A stretch of DNA of 64,000 nucleotides, from positions 682,001-746,000 of the forward strand of contig MPMG01000001.1 in the NCBI GenBank assembly GCA_002238485.1, read 5' to 3'. A program made the position numbers and the translations under genes. Origin of the DNA: Chloroflexi bacterium bin20. GTDB lineage: Bacteria > Chloroflexota > Anaerolineae > Aggregatilineales > Phototrophicaceae. A model generated the notes under the pieces. That model saw only the letters and a list, made by a program, of their open reading frames with translations. It had not been told where the DNA came from and searched no databases. This document shows positions 19,409 through 27,173 of the stretch, piece after piece (the first letter of the stretch is position 1; each line of letters starts with the position of its first letter).

Positions 19409-19720
19409 CTAGGGAATAAAGCCGAACCAGCGACAGAAGTTAGTCGGCTGCGCGGCACAGCTGCTGGGCGCGTCAAGCAGCAGGAAAGCGATTCCTGCGC
19501 AGGCAGCCAACGTGATAACCGCCAGCGCACAGCCCAGCCAGGCGCCCGGACCGCCCTGCAGCAAATCTACCAAGGCGCCAAAGATGCCCAGCAGAACCTC
19601 GATGATGCCGCTGAGCGCTTGCATCACAAAACCGATAACCAGCAGCGCCATGCACAACAATGCACAGCCCACGACGATGAAGGGCAGATGCGCCGGGTCG
19701 ATAGCCTGCAGCAAGTCCAT
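19409..19720 (-). CDS. Small two-helix membrane protein
   Basis: A 103-residue protein with hydrophobic segments at about 13-45 and 58-80 and a short C-terminal tail containing two cysteines. No family recognised. Its ATG overlaps the stop of the upstream gene by one base (TAATG), so it is translated as the third gene of the Nudix operon. Coding potential rests on this coupling and the clean membrane pattern. Confidence 0.55.
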   Translation of the reverse strand: MDLLQAIDPAHLPFIVVGCALLCMALLVIGFVMQALSGIIEVLLGIFGALVDLLQGGPGAWLGCALAVITLAACAGIAFLLLDAPSSCAAQPTNFCRWFGFIP

Positions 19721-20133
19721 TATTGCGCTCCAAGAGGCTGGCAGGCGCCGGCGCTGGTATCGCTCAGCATCCAGTTGTCATCCGCGCCGCGCGCATAACA
19801 ATCACAGTAGCGCACATCCTGGTCTCCCCCGCTTGATTGCCACAATACAAAGCGCATCGCCGTCTCCACACACAGTCGTGGCTGATCTGCAACGATGGAC
19901 GACGACTCGATGCGCAGTCCGCGATCATCCTCTTCGCTGATCAGCGATATCAACAGCAGCGGGTGGGCGTGCGGCTGGGGGATATCGCCGTGCTGAAGGC
20001 GGATCTCGCCGTTGGCAGCCAGATAAAACAAGCCGCAGGGAAACAGCAGCAGCGTGAACCACAGCATCAATAGCAGCAGGCAGCCCAGTCGCTTTAACGG
20101 GTTGCGGCGCACAGGCGCGTCAGTCTTCGTCAT
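19720..20133 (-). CDS. Small membrane-anchored protein
   Basis: A 137-residue protein: basic N-terminus, one helix at about 15-38 (LGCLLLLMLWFTLLLFPCGL), then an exported domain of about 100 residues with several cysteines (VRYCDCYARG, AGACQP) that could form disulfides. I place the start at ATG 20133, overlapping the Nudix 3' end by 14 bases, rather than 14 codons earlier. No family recognised. Confidence 0.55.
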   Translation of the reverse strand: MTKTDAPVRRNPLKRLGCLLLLMLWFTLLLFPCGLFYLAANGEIRLQHGDIPQPHAHPLLLISLISEEDDRGLRIESSSIVADQPRLCVETAMRFVLWQSSGGDQDVRYCDCYARGADDNWMLSDTSAGACQPLGAQ

Positions 20134-20638
20134 GGAAACGCAGCACAATGCTGTCGGACTCATCGTAGCTGACATGGACGTTCAGTGGCGGGTCGTCGTC
20201 CTTCATCTCCAGGATTCGCGGCAGCAGCTGTGGCAGGTCTTCCACGAGATCAAGCTCCCCCAGTCGCTTGCGCGGGATCCATTCCAGATTGCCTTCCGCC
20301 CCATCGTTCTGCACAGCGCGCCCCTCACTGATGGCAGTATACACAAACAATATAATGCCCGTTTGCCCGCCGGCGTCGATATTATGAATGCTGCGCAGGC
20401 GCAGGGAATGCACAGTCAAGCCGCTTTCTTCATATATCTCGCGCAGCGCCCCCGCAGCCGGGTCTTCGCCGCGTTCAATATGCCCACCCAAACCGTTGTA
20501 TTGCTTGGGGAAAACGCGTCTGTGTGGCGCGCGCTTCATCATCAGCACAGCGTCGTCATGGTGCACGAAGACCAACGTGCGCGGAAGGACCAACCAACGA
20601 CCGCCTGTCGCGTCTGCACCTTGCGCTTGCGCCCCCAT
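20120..20638 (-). CDS. Nudix hydrolase (8-oxo-dGTP diphosphatase-like)
   Basis: A 172-residue hydrolase with a complete Nudix box at residues 52-74: G52, E58, R66-E67, E70-E71 and G73, within GGHIERGEDPAAGALREIYEESG. Family members cleave nucleoside diphosphates linked to other moieties; the MutT-like layout suggests house-cleaning of oxidised nucleotides, but substrate cannot be read from sequence. GAGGAGG precedes the ATG at 20638. First gene of a three-gene operon with two small membrane proteins, and divergent from the six-gene operon at 20694. Confidence 0.88.
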   Translation of the reverse strand: MGAQAQGADATGGRWLVLPRTLVFVHHDDAVLMMKRAPHRRVFPKQYNGLGGHIERGEDPAAGALREIYEESGLTVHSLRLRSIHNIDAGGQTGIILFVYTAISEGRAVQNDGAEGNLEWIPRKRLGELDLVEDLPQLLPRILEMKDDDPPLNVHVSYDESDSIVLRFHDED

Positions 20639-20693
20639 GAGAGCCTCCTCGCCAACAGTCGAGATTGCCGCCCCGCCCGCTTCATGCTAGGCT

Positions 20694-21548
20694 ATGCGCG
20701 GCTTCCTTGTCATTCTACTGGTTCACGTCGTGATTGCGAATCCGCACAGCGTCCCGCCGCCCGATTTGCGCATTGTCGACATCGACGCGATACTGCCCCA
20801 CGAAACCAGCGATATCCAACGTTCCCAGCCCTTGATGGCGCGCCTGCAAGAGGCAAACCACTTCACCAACCCGCCTCTGGTTGCGCCGGCAGTCAATGGC
20901 AAGTTCGTGCTGATGGACGGCTCTAACCGCCATGTGTCCTTGAAAGCGCTGGGCTTCCCACATATCCTCGTGCAAGTCGTTGCCTACGAGAGCGGAACAG
21001 TCGAATTGGGAATTTGGAAGCATATCGTGGCCGACTGGGATGCGGCGAGCCTGCGGCGCGGGCTGGAGTCGCTTCCCGGCGTAAAAATAACTGCTAGCCA
21101 AGACGAAAGGGCAATTGCCTCGCTCACGCTGCGCGATGGCTCTACTTTCGGCATCCGCGCCCAGGTTGACAGCTTGCACGAACGAAATGCGGCATTGCGG
21201 ACGGTGGTGGATGCCTATCACAGCAGCGCCACGTTATATCGCACTACATTGACCGATTCAGCACAGGTATGGACGCTTTTTCCAACTGGAGTGGCGCTGG
21301 TCACCTTCCCGAATTATCGGCCGCAGGACATCATTGCCGCCGCCATGCAACGCGCCTACCTGCCGCCGGGCATCAGCCGTCACATCATCCATGGACGGGC
21401 GCTGAACCTGCGCTATCCCATGCAGCAACTGCGCGCCGATCTGCCCCTGCAAACGAAGAATCGGCAGCTACGGGACTGGCTGCAAGCGCAATTTTCCCGC
21501 CGCAGCGTGCGCTATTATGCAGAAGCGACGTATCAATTTGATGAGTGA
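20694..21548 (+). CDS. ParB/Srx-fold protein similar to SerK/SbnI serine kinases
   Basis: A 284-residue protein. Residues 20-110 show the ParB-like core: LRIVDIDAILPHE, then NPPLVAPAV and a DGSNRHVSLKALG helix, as in ADP- or ATP-dependent free-serine kinases (SerK, SbnI) that make O-phosphoserine. The C-terminal part (GISRHIIHGRALNLRYPM) also recalls that family. True ParB partition proteins look different. The start at ATG 20694 has no good ribosome site; a GTG at 20730 is an alternative. It heads an operon of six genes with gaps of 2-12 bases. Confidence 0.65.
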   Translation: MRGFLVILLVHVVIANPHSVPPPDLRIVDIDAILPHETSDIQRSQPLMARLQEANHFTNPPLVAPAVNGKFVLMDGSNRHVSLKALGFPHILVQVVAYESGTVELGIWKHIVADWDAASLRRGLESLPGVKITASQDERAIASLTLRDGSTFGIRAQVDSLHERNAALRTVVDAYHSSATLYRTTLTDSAQVWTLFPTGVALVTFPNYRPQDIIAAAMQRAYLPPGISRHIIHGRALNLRYPMQQLRADLPLQTKNRQLRDWLQAQFSRRSVRYYAEATYQFDE

Positions 21549-21554
21549 GGCGAG

Positions 21555-21989
21555 ATGACACAGACTGCCGAAGTGGCGCTGAGACAGGCGACGCTGTATA
21601 GCGACGGGCGCATCTATCGCCTGCTGCAGCTGCCGCCGAACGCGATCACGCTGGCTGCTGCCCTTGTGGCAGAAGCCGCCTTGCCTTTCAGCGCGCTGCT
21701 GGCTGACAAAGACGAAGTTACGTTGCTGCTGCCCGATGACGTTTGCCAGGAATTTGCGCGCCGCTTGCGATACGCGACTATAAGCGACGAGGCCTACCGA
21801 CAGATTACATTTGACATTGAGTTGGATTCAGCGCTGGTCGGTTTTATGGCGCTGGTGAGCCGGGCATTGGCGGACAACGGCATCCCCATCTTGACCTATG
21901 CCGCCTTTTCGCGCGATCATGTTGTGCTGCGCGATCACGACTTTGACAAGGCGATGCACACGCTCAACCAACTGCAGAAAACGGCGTAA
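21555..21989 (+). CDS. ACT-domain protein (ACT_7/CASTOR-like)
   Basis: A 144-residue protein. Residues 75-140 match the ACT_7 pattern found in aspartokinases and CASTOR-type amino-acid sensors: FDIELDSALVGFMALVSRAL, DNGIPILTYAAFSRDHVVL and a closing helix. The N-terminal half may be a second, weaker ACT-like unit. An amino-acid-sensing or binding role is inferred. It follows the SerK-like gene by 6 bases. Confidence 0.65.
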   Translation: MTQTAEVALRQATLYSDGRIYRLLQLPPNAITLAAALVAEAALPFSALLADKDEVTLLLPDDVCQEFARRLRYATISDEAYRQITFDIELDSALVGFMALVSRALADNGIPILTYAAFSRDHVVLRDHDFDKAMHTLNQLQKTA

Positions 21990-22001
21990 GGAACATGACG
22001 T

Positions 22002-22364
22002 ATGGAAATCAACCTGTTCAACGATCCCAGCCAGGCGCCGCAGCCGCGCCACAAACTTAAGATCGAGGGTTTCCGCGCCAGCCCTTATGCCGACCGCTTC
22101 CGCGTCAAGGTCAATCTGTCACTGACGCCTTTCCAGGAACGACCCAACCTGGTCATCACAGCGCGCCGCAGCGATGGCCTGCTGGTTAGCGATCTGGATA
22201 TCATCGCGACCATGCACTACGACAACGAATTTACCATGCATATCCGCGGGCTGGATGACCCGACTGGCGACTATACCTTGCGGGCGGAGCTGTATTATGA
22301 GACGCGCAATCCGCCGCAGGACGCGCTCGAAGTCAATTTCAGCATCCCGCCCGAAGAAAAGTAG
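22002..22364 (+). CDS. Small beta-rich protein of unknown function
   Basis: A 120-residue soluble protein starting MEINLFNDPSQAPQPRHKLK. Alternating hydrophobic strands and the DPTGDYTLRAELYYE segment suggest an immunoglobulin-like or C2-like beta sandwich. It ends in PPEEK, not in a Gly-Gly tail, so it is not an evident ubiquitin-like substrate for the JAMM protease encoded 8 bases downstream. Probably real because of operon spacing and codon pattern. Confidence 0.6.
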   Translation: MEINLFNDPSQAPQPRHKLKIEGFRASPYADRFRVKVNLSLTPFQERPNLVITARRSDGLLVSDLDIIATMHYDNEFTMHIRGLDDPTGDYTLRAELYYETRNPPQDALEVNFSIPPEEK

Positions 22365-22372
22365 GCAACCGT

Positions 22373-22894
22373 ATGCGCATCGCCTACTCCGCCGCGCGAA
22401 CCATCGTCGAGCATGCCGCCGCCCGGTCGCCGCGAGAAGCTTGTGGCTTGCTGGCTGGCAAAGGCGCGTTGATCTCGCTGGCGCTGCCGGTTGCAAATGC
22501 CGCAGCCATGCCTGAGCAAGAATTCGCATTGGCGCCAGATGAGCAGTTGCGCGGATTGAAGGAGATAGACGAGCGTGGGCTAGATTGGTTGGGCGTATAT
22601 CATTCGCATCCGGTGTCGCCGCCCATTCCCTCACAGTCCGATCGGTCAGGCGCAGTGGATAGCGCCTTGCTGCAGTTGATCGTTTCGCTTGAGAATCCCA
22701 AACCGCGTTTGAAATTGTGGCGGATTGACGGGGCGACTGTGCTGCCGCTGGAACTGGACTTTGCTGGCGCGCCAAGCACTGACGACGCCGGCGAGCTTAC
22801 GAGCAATCAGCGACTGGGCATGCTGGCGGCGGGTCTGTTGAGCGTGCTGGCACTGCTGGCTATGGCCATGGCACTGCTGCCACCGACGCCTTAG
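22373..22894 (+). CDS. JAMM/MPN+ metallopeptidase with C-terminal membrane anchor
   Basis: A 173-residue protein with a complete JAMM zinc site: E22, then HSHP (H77, H79) and S87-x2-D90. Prokaryotic members remove C-terminal amino acids or ubiquitin-like tags, as Mec of Mycobacterium does from CysO-cysteine. After the catalytic domain (1-135) comes a hydrophobic helix at about 147-168 ending in PPTP, so the enzyme is probably tail-anchored with its active site in the cytoplasm. That anchor is unusual for this family. No ubiquitin-like partner is visible. Confidence 0.85.
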   Translation: MRIAYSAARTIVEHAAARSPREACGLLAGKGALISLALPVANAAAMPEQEFALAPDEQLRGLKEIDERGLDWLGVYHSHPVSPPIPSQSDRSGAVDSALLQLIVSLENPKPRLKLWRIDGATVLPLELDFAGAPSTDDAGELTSNQRLGMLAAGLLSVLALLAMAMALLPPTP

Positions 22895-22896
22895 TC

Positions 22897-23412
22897 ATGC
22901 CAGGCGCATTGTTGGGCATAACGGTTCTGCAAGTGGCGCTGCTGGCCTGCATCGCAATCATCGATTTGAAGCGACGCACCATACATAGCGGCGTTCTGCT
23001 GGCTCTGGCGGGACTTTCTCTCTTCAGCGCTCTTGCAAACAACCATCCCGTTCTGCCATCGGCACTGGTCGGCGCGCTCTTTGCTGGCGGCGCATTCGGC
23101 CTGGCATACCAAGGTGGCAGGCTATTCGGCAGGCAGATTGACGCGCCACCGGAAACAATCGTCTTCGGGAAGGGAGATGTCTGGCTGGGGACGGTCTGTG
23201 GGTTGGCTGTCGGTTTTCCTGGCGCGCTAGCCGTGGTGCTGCTGGCGATGTTGTTTGGCGGGTTGAGCGCTGGCGTCTATGTAGCGGTTTTCAGCTGGAC
23301 AGGGCGCGGTTATCAACCATTCACCGCGCTGCCCTATGGACAGAATATCGCCCTAGCTACGCTAGCTGTGATGATTTCACCGATTCATTTTTTTGCTATT
23401 GGTCACAGTTAG
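22897..23412 (+). CDS. A24-type prepilin peptidase-like membrane protein, short form
   Basis: A 171-residue protein with about five hydrophobic helices and the two catalytic aspartates of the type IV leader peptidase fold: D23 in AIIDLKRRTI and D94 in FGKGD. It lacks the N-terminal methylase domain of full PilD. No pilin-like gene lies in the window, so the substrate may be elsewhere. The ATG is 2 bases after the JAMM gene. Confidence 0.8.
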   Translation: MPGALLGITVLQVALLACIAIIDLKRRTIHSGVLLALAGLSLFSALANNHPVLPSALVGALFAGGAFGLAYQGGRLFGRQIDAPPETIVFGKGDVWLGTVCGLAVGFPGALAVVLLAMLFGGLSAGVYVAVFSWTGRGYQPFTALPYGQNIALATLAVMISPIHFFAIGHS

Positions 23413-23416
23413 CGCA

Positions 23417-25942
23417 ATGTCCTGGGACCGCTCACGTTTGCCCATCCTTCTATCCCTGGTGGCAGTTTTGCTCGTGGGTTTATGGCTGCGAACAGCCATG
23501 CTGGATTCGTTTCCACCCGGCGTCAGCAGTGACGAGGCAGTCAACATTGTAGACGGCTTTCATTTTGCCCACACAGGTCGCCTCGCGCTCAAAGAAGACT
23601 TCGGCTCTGAACCATTCAGGCCGGTACTTGGCGCATTTACCTCGTTATTGTTTGGCAACAGCCTATGGGCATATCGCTATGCGTCGGCGCTGCTTGGATT
23701 TTTGTCGCTGGCAGCATCTTTCTGGGCATGCCGCCAGTGCCTCGCCGACCAGCCAACTGCCATTCGTGATCTGGCCGGGTTGTGTGCCGTGGTATTTTTG
23801 GCGACCGCTCTCGGACATATCACGATCAGCCGCTCGGTCTATCGAGCCGTTCCGCTTACATTTTTTTTGTCGATGGCTATAGGCTTCACCTGCATAGCCA
23901 TGCGAACAAAACGTACTGAGAACTTTGTCGCAAGCGCTTTGTTTGTTGCGCTTGGCAGCTACAGCTATGCGACGGGTTTGTTCGCCGTGCTCATCTATCC
24001 TCCGCTAGTCGCCAAAGAAGTCCTGACGCAGCCTCGAGACGCGCGGCGCTGGTTGCGCAGCTTTCTATTTTGCGCAGCCACCATATTGATCTTGACACTG
24101 CCTCTCGTCTGGTTCTGGTTCTTGCAGCCCGATTCCATAATGGCGCGAGCAAGTGATGTCACAGAGGTTCGCAATAGCTTGGCCCGCGCAACCGAGCTGA
24201 TGCTTGAGCAGTACTTCGTCCTAGGCGACGAGAACCCACAATACAATGTGGCAGACGCGCCACTGATCGCGCCGGTTGCCGCACCGCTGTTTCTGCTTGG
24301 CTGTTTGATGCTCCTGCTGCGGATTCGGCATGCCTCGTCGCTAATTCTGCTCGCGCTGATTGCCTTGACAGCGATTCCTACGATGATCACCAACGAAATC
24401 TCACACGGTTTGCGCATGTACGGCGCGTTCGCCGTGCTTTCAATTGTAACTGGAATGGGCTTGCTTCCAATCTTTGGCTTGCTTCGGCACATCATTATGA
24501 GCATCGCAGCCGTAAAATGGGTATTGCTGTTTTTCGTTTTGACCCTATTCGCGCATGCAGCCCTAGCGTCCGAGCGCACTTATTTCGGTTTTTGGAACAG
24601 GGAGATGACAGAAGCGCGAAAATGGCGGATGTATGATGTCGACCTGAGTCCTGGCGAATGGTTCTTCCGATCCGATCGCAAGCATCTTTCAAACTGGGTG
24701 AAGGCGCAGAACGAGCCGCTTCTTTTGCCAGTGGAAGAGCTAAACAAGCCCATCGAGCGAGCATTGCTACTATCTCGATATCCGAAAGTAAAATCTGCCG
24801 AAAGAGATTTCCAACTTCCTGCCGGCACAGTCTTGGTCCTTCCCTGGTCGCTGGAGAGGAACCAGTTCATGGGAGATGCCAGGCACTATGCCTTGTTGCA
24901 AGATAACACCATCACCATCCTCCCGCCGCTTGCCGATGAATCAATAGCGGAGTTGTCGCGCAGCCTCGCGAGCGCTGCCGAAGTCCAAAATCCTGGCAGC
25001 AACATTCCCATAGTTGCGCGTTATGTCTCGTTGGCGTCCGAGCTTTCTATAGCGTATATGCTCCCTGCCGATACACCGACAGGCATTGCGCGCTTCAACA
25101 AGGAACTGGAGCTAACACAATGGGTTGGCCCAAAGACGCTCACAGAAGCGGGCATCCATCAATTCACTTTGGAATGGACAGTCAATCGGCCCGTCAGCCA
25201 CAGGTATGCTGCATTCCTTCAACTGGCCACAGCGAAATGGGAGACACTGGTCGGCGAAGATCGTTACATCCAGCGATTTCTGCATCCCACCTTGGGCTGG
25301 AGCGTGGGTGAACATGTCCCAATGCGATTTGAATTGGACGTTATCGCACTACCACCGCCAGGCGCGTATCGACTGGTTTCGGGCGCATGGTATCTGAATG
25401 GAGGTACGGCGCAAGTAACAGAGACAGCGGTCGACGCAATAGACAAGGCCGCGACGATCGGCTGGATCAAGGTGCCACAAATGGCACAGCCGACGCCGCC
25501 TGCGGATGCGATTCCGGTCGTCCTGACTTTTGGAAACCAATTCCGGCTGTCGCATTTTCATGTTTCGCAGGCTGCCGAAAATCAGATCGTCGTCACACTA
25601 TATTGGACCGCGCTGGTCGACAGCCCTGCAATAGATGCCACGATCTTTGTGCATGCAGCCGACGCGCATGACAATATAGTCGCGCAAGATGATCAAAGGC
25701 CCTGGCAGGGACAATATCCGACCTTTATTTGGGATGCTGAAGAAATTGTGAAAACAGAACACACACTGATGCTGCCCAGGCTTGATGCAAACCAGTTACA
25801 CGTCGGCATGTATACGCTAGCAAATCTCACCAGGCTTGCAGCAAGCAGTGAGGGCGAACGGCTGCCCAATGATCGCGCTTACCTGGGCGAGCTTTCCAAG
25901 CTTGTGAAGTCTAACGGGCGAGATCGGTCGTACTCTGAATAG
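23417..25942 (+). CDS. GT39/ArnT-like membrane glycosyltransferase
   Basis: An 841-residue protein. Residues 8-390 hold about ten to eleven hydrophobic helices; after the first comes PPGVSSDEAVNIVDG, matching the acidic catalytic motif of polyprenyl-phosphate-sugar-dependent glycosyltransferases (GT39/GT83 type). The C-terminal 400 residues are soluble and beta-rich, probably outside the membrane. The likely role is transfer of a lipid-linked sugar to a surface protein or glycolipid. Start at ATG 23417, 4 bases after the A24 gene. Codon use looks more AT-rich than that of neighbours, hinting at a different evolutionary rate or origin. Confidence 0.75.
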   Translation: MSWDRSRLPILLSLVAVLLVGLWLRTAMLDSFPPGVSSDEAVNIVDGFHFAHTGRLALKEDFGSEPFRPVLGAFTSLLFGNSLWAYRYASALLGFLSLAASFWACRQCLADQPTAIRDLAGLCAVVFLATALGHITISRSVYRAVPLTFFLSMAIGFTCIAMRTKRTENFVASALFVALGSYSYATGLFAVLIYPPLVAKEVLTQPRDARRWLRSFLFCAATILILTLPLVWFWFLQPDSIMARASDVTEVRNSLARATELMLEQYFVLGDENPQYNVADAPLIAPVAAPLFLLGCLMLLLRIRHASSLILLALIALTAIPTMITNEISHGLRMYGAFAVLSIVTGMGLLPIFGLLRHIIMSIAAVKWVLLFFVLTLFAHAALASERTYFGFWNREMTEARKWRMYDVDLSPGEWFFRSDRKHLSNWVKAQNEPLLLPVEELNKPIERALLLSRYPKVKSAERDFQLPAGTVLVLPWSLERNQFMGDARHYALLQDNTITILPPLADESIAELSRSLASAAEVQNPGSNIPIVARYVSLASELSIAYMLPADTPTGIARFNKELELTQWVGPKTLTEAGIHQFTLEWTVNRPVSHRYAAFLQLATAKWETLVGEDRYIQRFLHPTLGWSVGEHVPMRFELDVIALPPPGAYRLVSGAWYLNGGTAQVTETAVDAIDKAATIGWIKVPQMAQPTPPADAIPVVLTFGNQFRLSHFHVSQAAENQIVVTLYWTALVDSPAIDATIFVHAADAHDNIVAQDDQRPWQGQYPTFIWDAEEIVKTEHTLMLPRLDANQLHVGMYTLANLTRLAASSEGERLPNDRAYLGELSKLVKSNGRDRSYSE

Positions 25943-25953
25943 CGGACTGTTGG

Positions 25954-27048
25954 CTAGGCATCTTCAAACTTGGCGATGACGCCGCTGCCAAGGCAGACAT
26001 CATTATCATAAACGACAGCCGCCTGCCCTGCTGTGATATCACGCTGCGGCTCATCAAAGCGCACATGGAAGCTGTCGGCGCTGGTAACGACCACTTCGGC
26101 ACGTTGAGGCTGCGCACGGTAACGAATCTTGACCTGGGCGCGAAACTGCGAGTCGGGTGGCGCGCCGCTGATCCAGTTGGCATTTTCGGCTCTCAGGCAA
26201 TCGCGCCCCAGCTGGTCGCGCGTGCCCACGATCAACGCGTTTCGAAGCGGATTGGTCGCCAGCACATACAGCGGCTCGCGATACGACAGGCCCAAGCCCT
26301 TGCGCTGCCCGATCGTGTAATTTGCCAACCCGCCATGCTCGCCCAGCACATCCCCAGCGGTCGTAACGATGGGCCCCGCCTGCATGACATCCGGCGCGTG
26401 CAGCCGCAAAAAGTCGCGATAATCGCCCCGCCCCAAGAAACACAAATCCTGGCTGTCTTGCCGGCTCGCCACATGCAAGCCCAGTTCTGCCGCCAACTGC
26501 CGCACACGCGCTTTGGGGTAATCGCCAACCGGGAACATGGCGCGTGAAAGCTGCGCTTGCCCGAGCACGCTGAGCACATAGCTCTGGTCTTTGTTGTGAT
26601 CAATTCCTCGTTTGAGCAGCCAACCGCCAGCCGCATCAGGCTTTAGGCGAGCGTAGTGTCCGGTCGCCAGATAGTCGGCATCCAGCGCCAGCGCATGATT
26701 CAACAGCCACTCAAAGCGAATGCGCCGATTGCATTCCAGGCAGGGGTTTGGCGTATTGCCACTGCGATGCCCGTCAATGAAATACTCTACAACCGTGCCA
26801 CGAAAAATATCCTGCGTATCCAGCACATAAAAGGGTATGCCGAGCTGGTCGGCGATTCGGCGAGCATCACCCATCTGCGTCGGCGTGCAACAGCGATTAT
26901 GGGCCGCGCCACCCATCGCCGGGTCTGACCACAGGCGCATCATCATGCCGACCACATCATAGCCAGCGCGCACCAACAGCGCCGCAGCAACTGAACTATC
27001 CACACCGCCACTCATGGCGACGACAACGCGCTTGCCTCGTTCTTTCAT
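25954..27048 (-). CDS. mnmA: tRNA-specific 2-thiouridylase
   Basis: A 364-residue enzyme that thiolates U34 of tRNA Lys/Glu/Gln using persulfide sulfur. The PP-loop is SGGVDSS (residues 13-19); catalytic cysteines lie in NPCLECNR near 102 and DLCFLGRGDYR near 200. The C-terminal beta barrel (TIGQRKGLGL onwards) is intact. Located downstream of a cysteine desulfurase on the same strand, a logical sulfur donor. ATG at 27048. Confidence 0.96.
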   Translation of the reverse strand: MKERGKRVVVAMSGGVDSSVAAALLVRAGYDVVGMMMRLWSDPAMGGAAHNRCCTPTQMGDARRIADQLGIPFYVLDTQDIFRGTVVEYFIDGHRSGNTPNPCLECNRRIRFEWLLNHALALDADYLATGHYARLKPDAAGGWLLKRGIDHNKDQSYVLSVLGQAQLSRAMFPVGDYPKARVRQLAAELGLHVASRQDSQDLCFLGRGDYRDFLRLHAPDVMQAGPIVTTAGDVLGEHGGLANYTIGQRKGLGLSYREPLYVLATNPLRNALIVGTRDQLGRDCLRAENANWISGAPPDSQFRAQVKIRYRAQPQRAEVVVTSADSFHVRFDEPQRDITAGQAAVVYDNDVCLGSGVIAKFEDA

Positions 27049-27062
27049 TCACGCCTCTCAGT

Positions 27063-27084
27063 CTCCCCGAAAAGTCGGGGGGAG
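27063..27084. repeat. Intergenic hairpin repeat, copy 1
   Basis: CTCCCCGA, AAAG loop, TCGGGGGGAG, with a one-base bulge. A near-identical copy stands at 28506-28530; the two bracket the cysteine desulfurase gene. Lies in the 125-base gap between that gene and mnmA. Confidence 0.6.
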
Positions 27085-27173
27085 GCAACGGCATGCGCGG
27101 ATTCTGTCGACAGGGCGGTGATGGGGGAACAGCGTCTTGTTCACGGAATACAACACTCCCATCCGGGTCTGGC

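Noticed and set aside
20694..21548. Chromosome partition protein ParB
   Set aside because: Only the ParB/Srx fold is shared; no HTH region or parA partner, and the downstream sequence fits SerK/SbnI-type proteins better.
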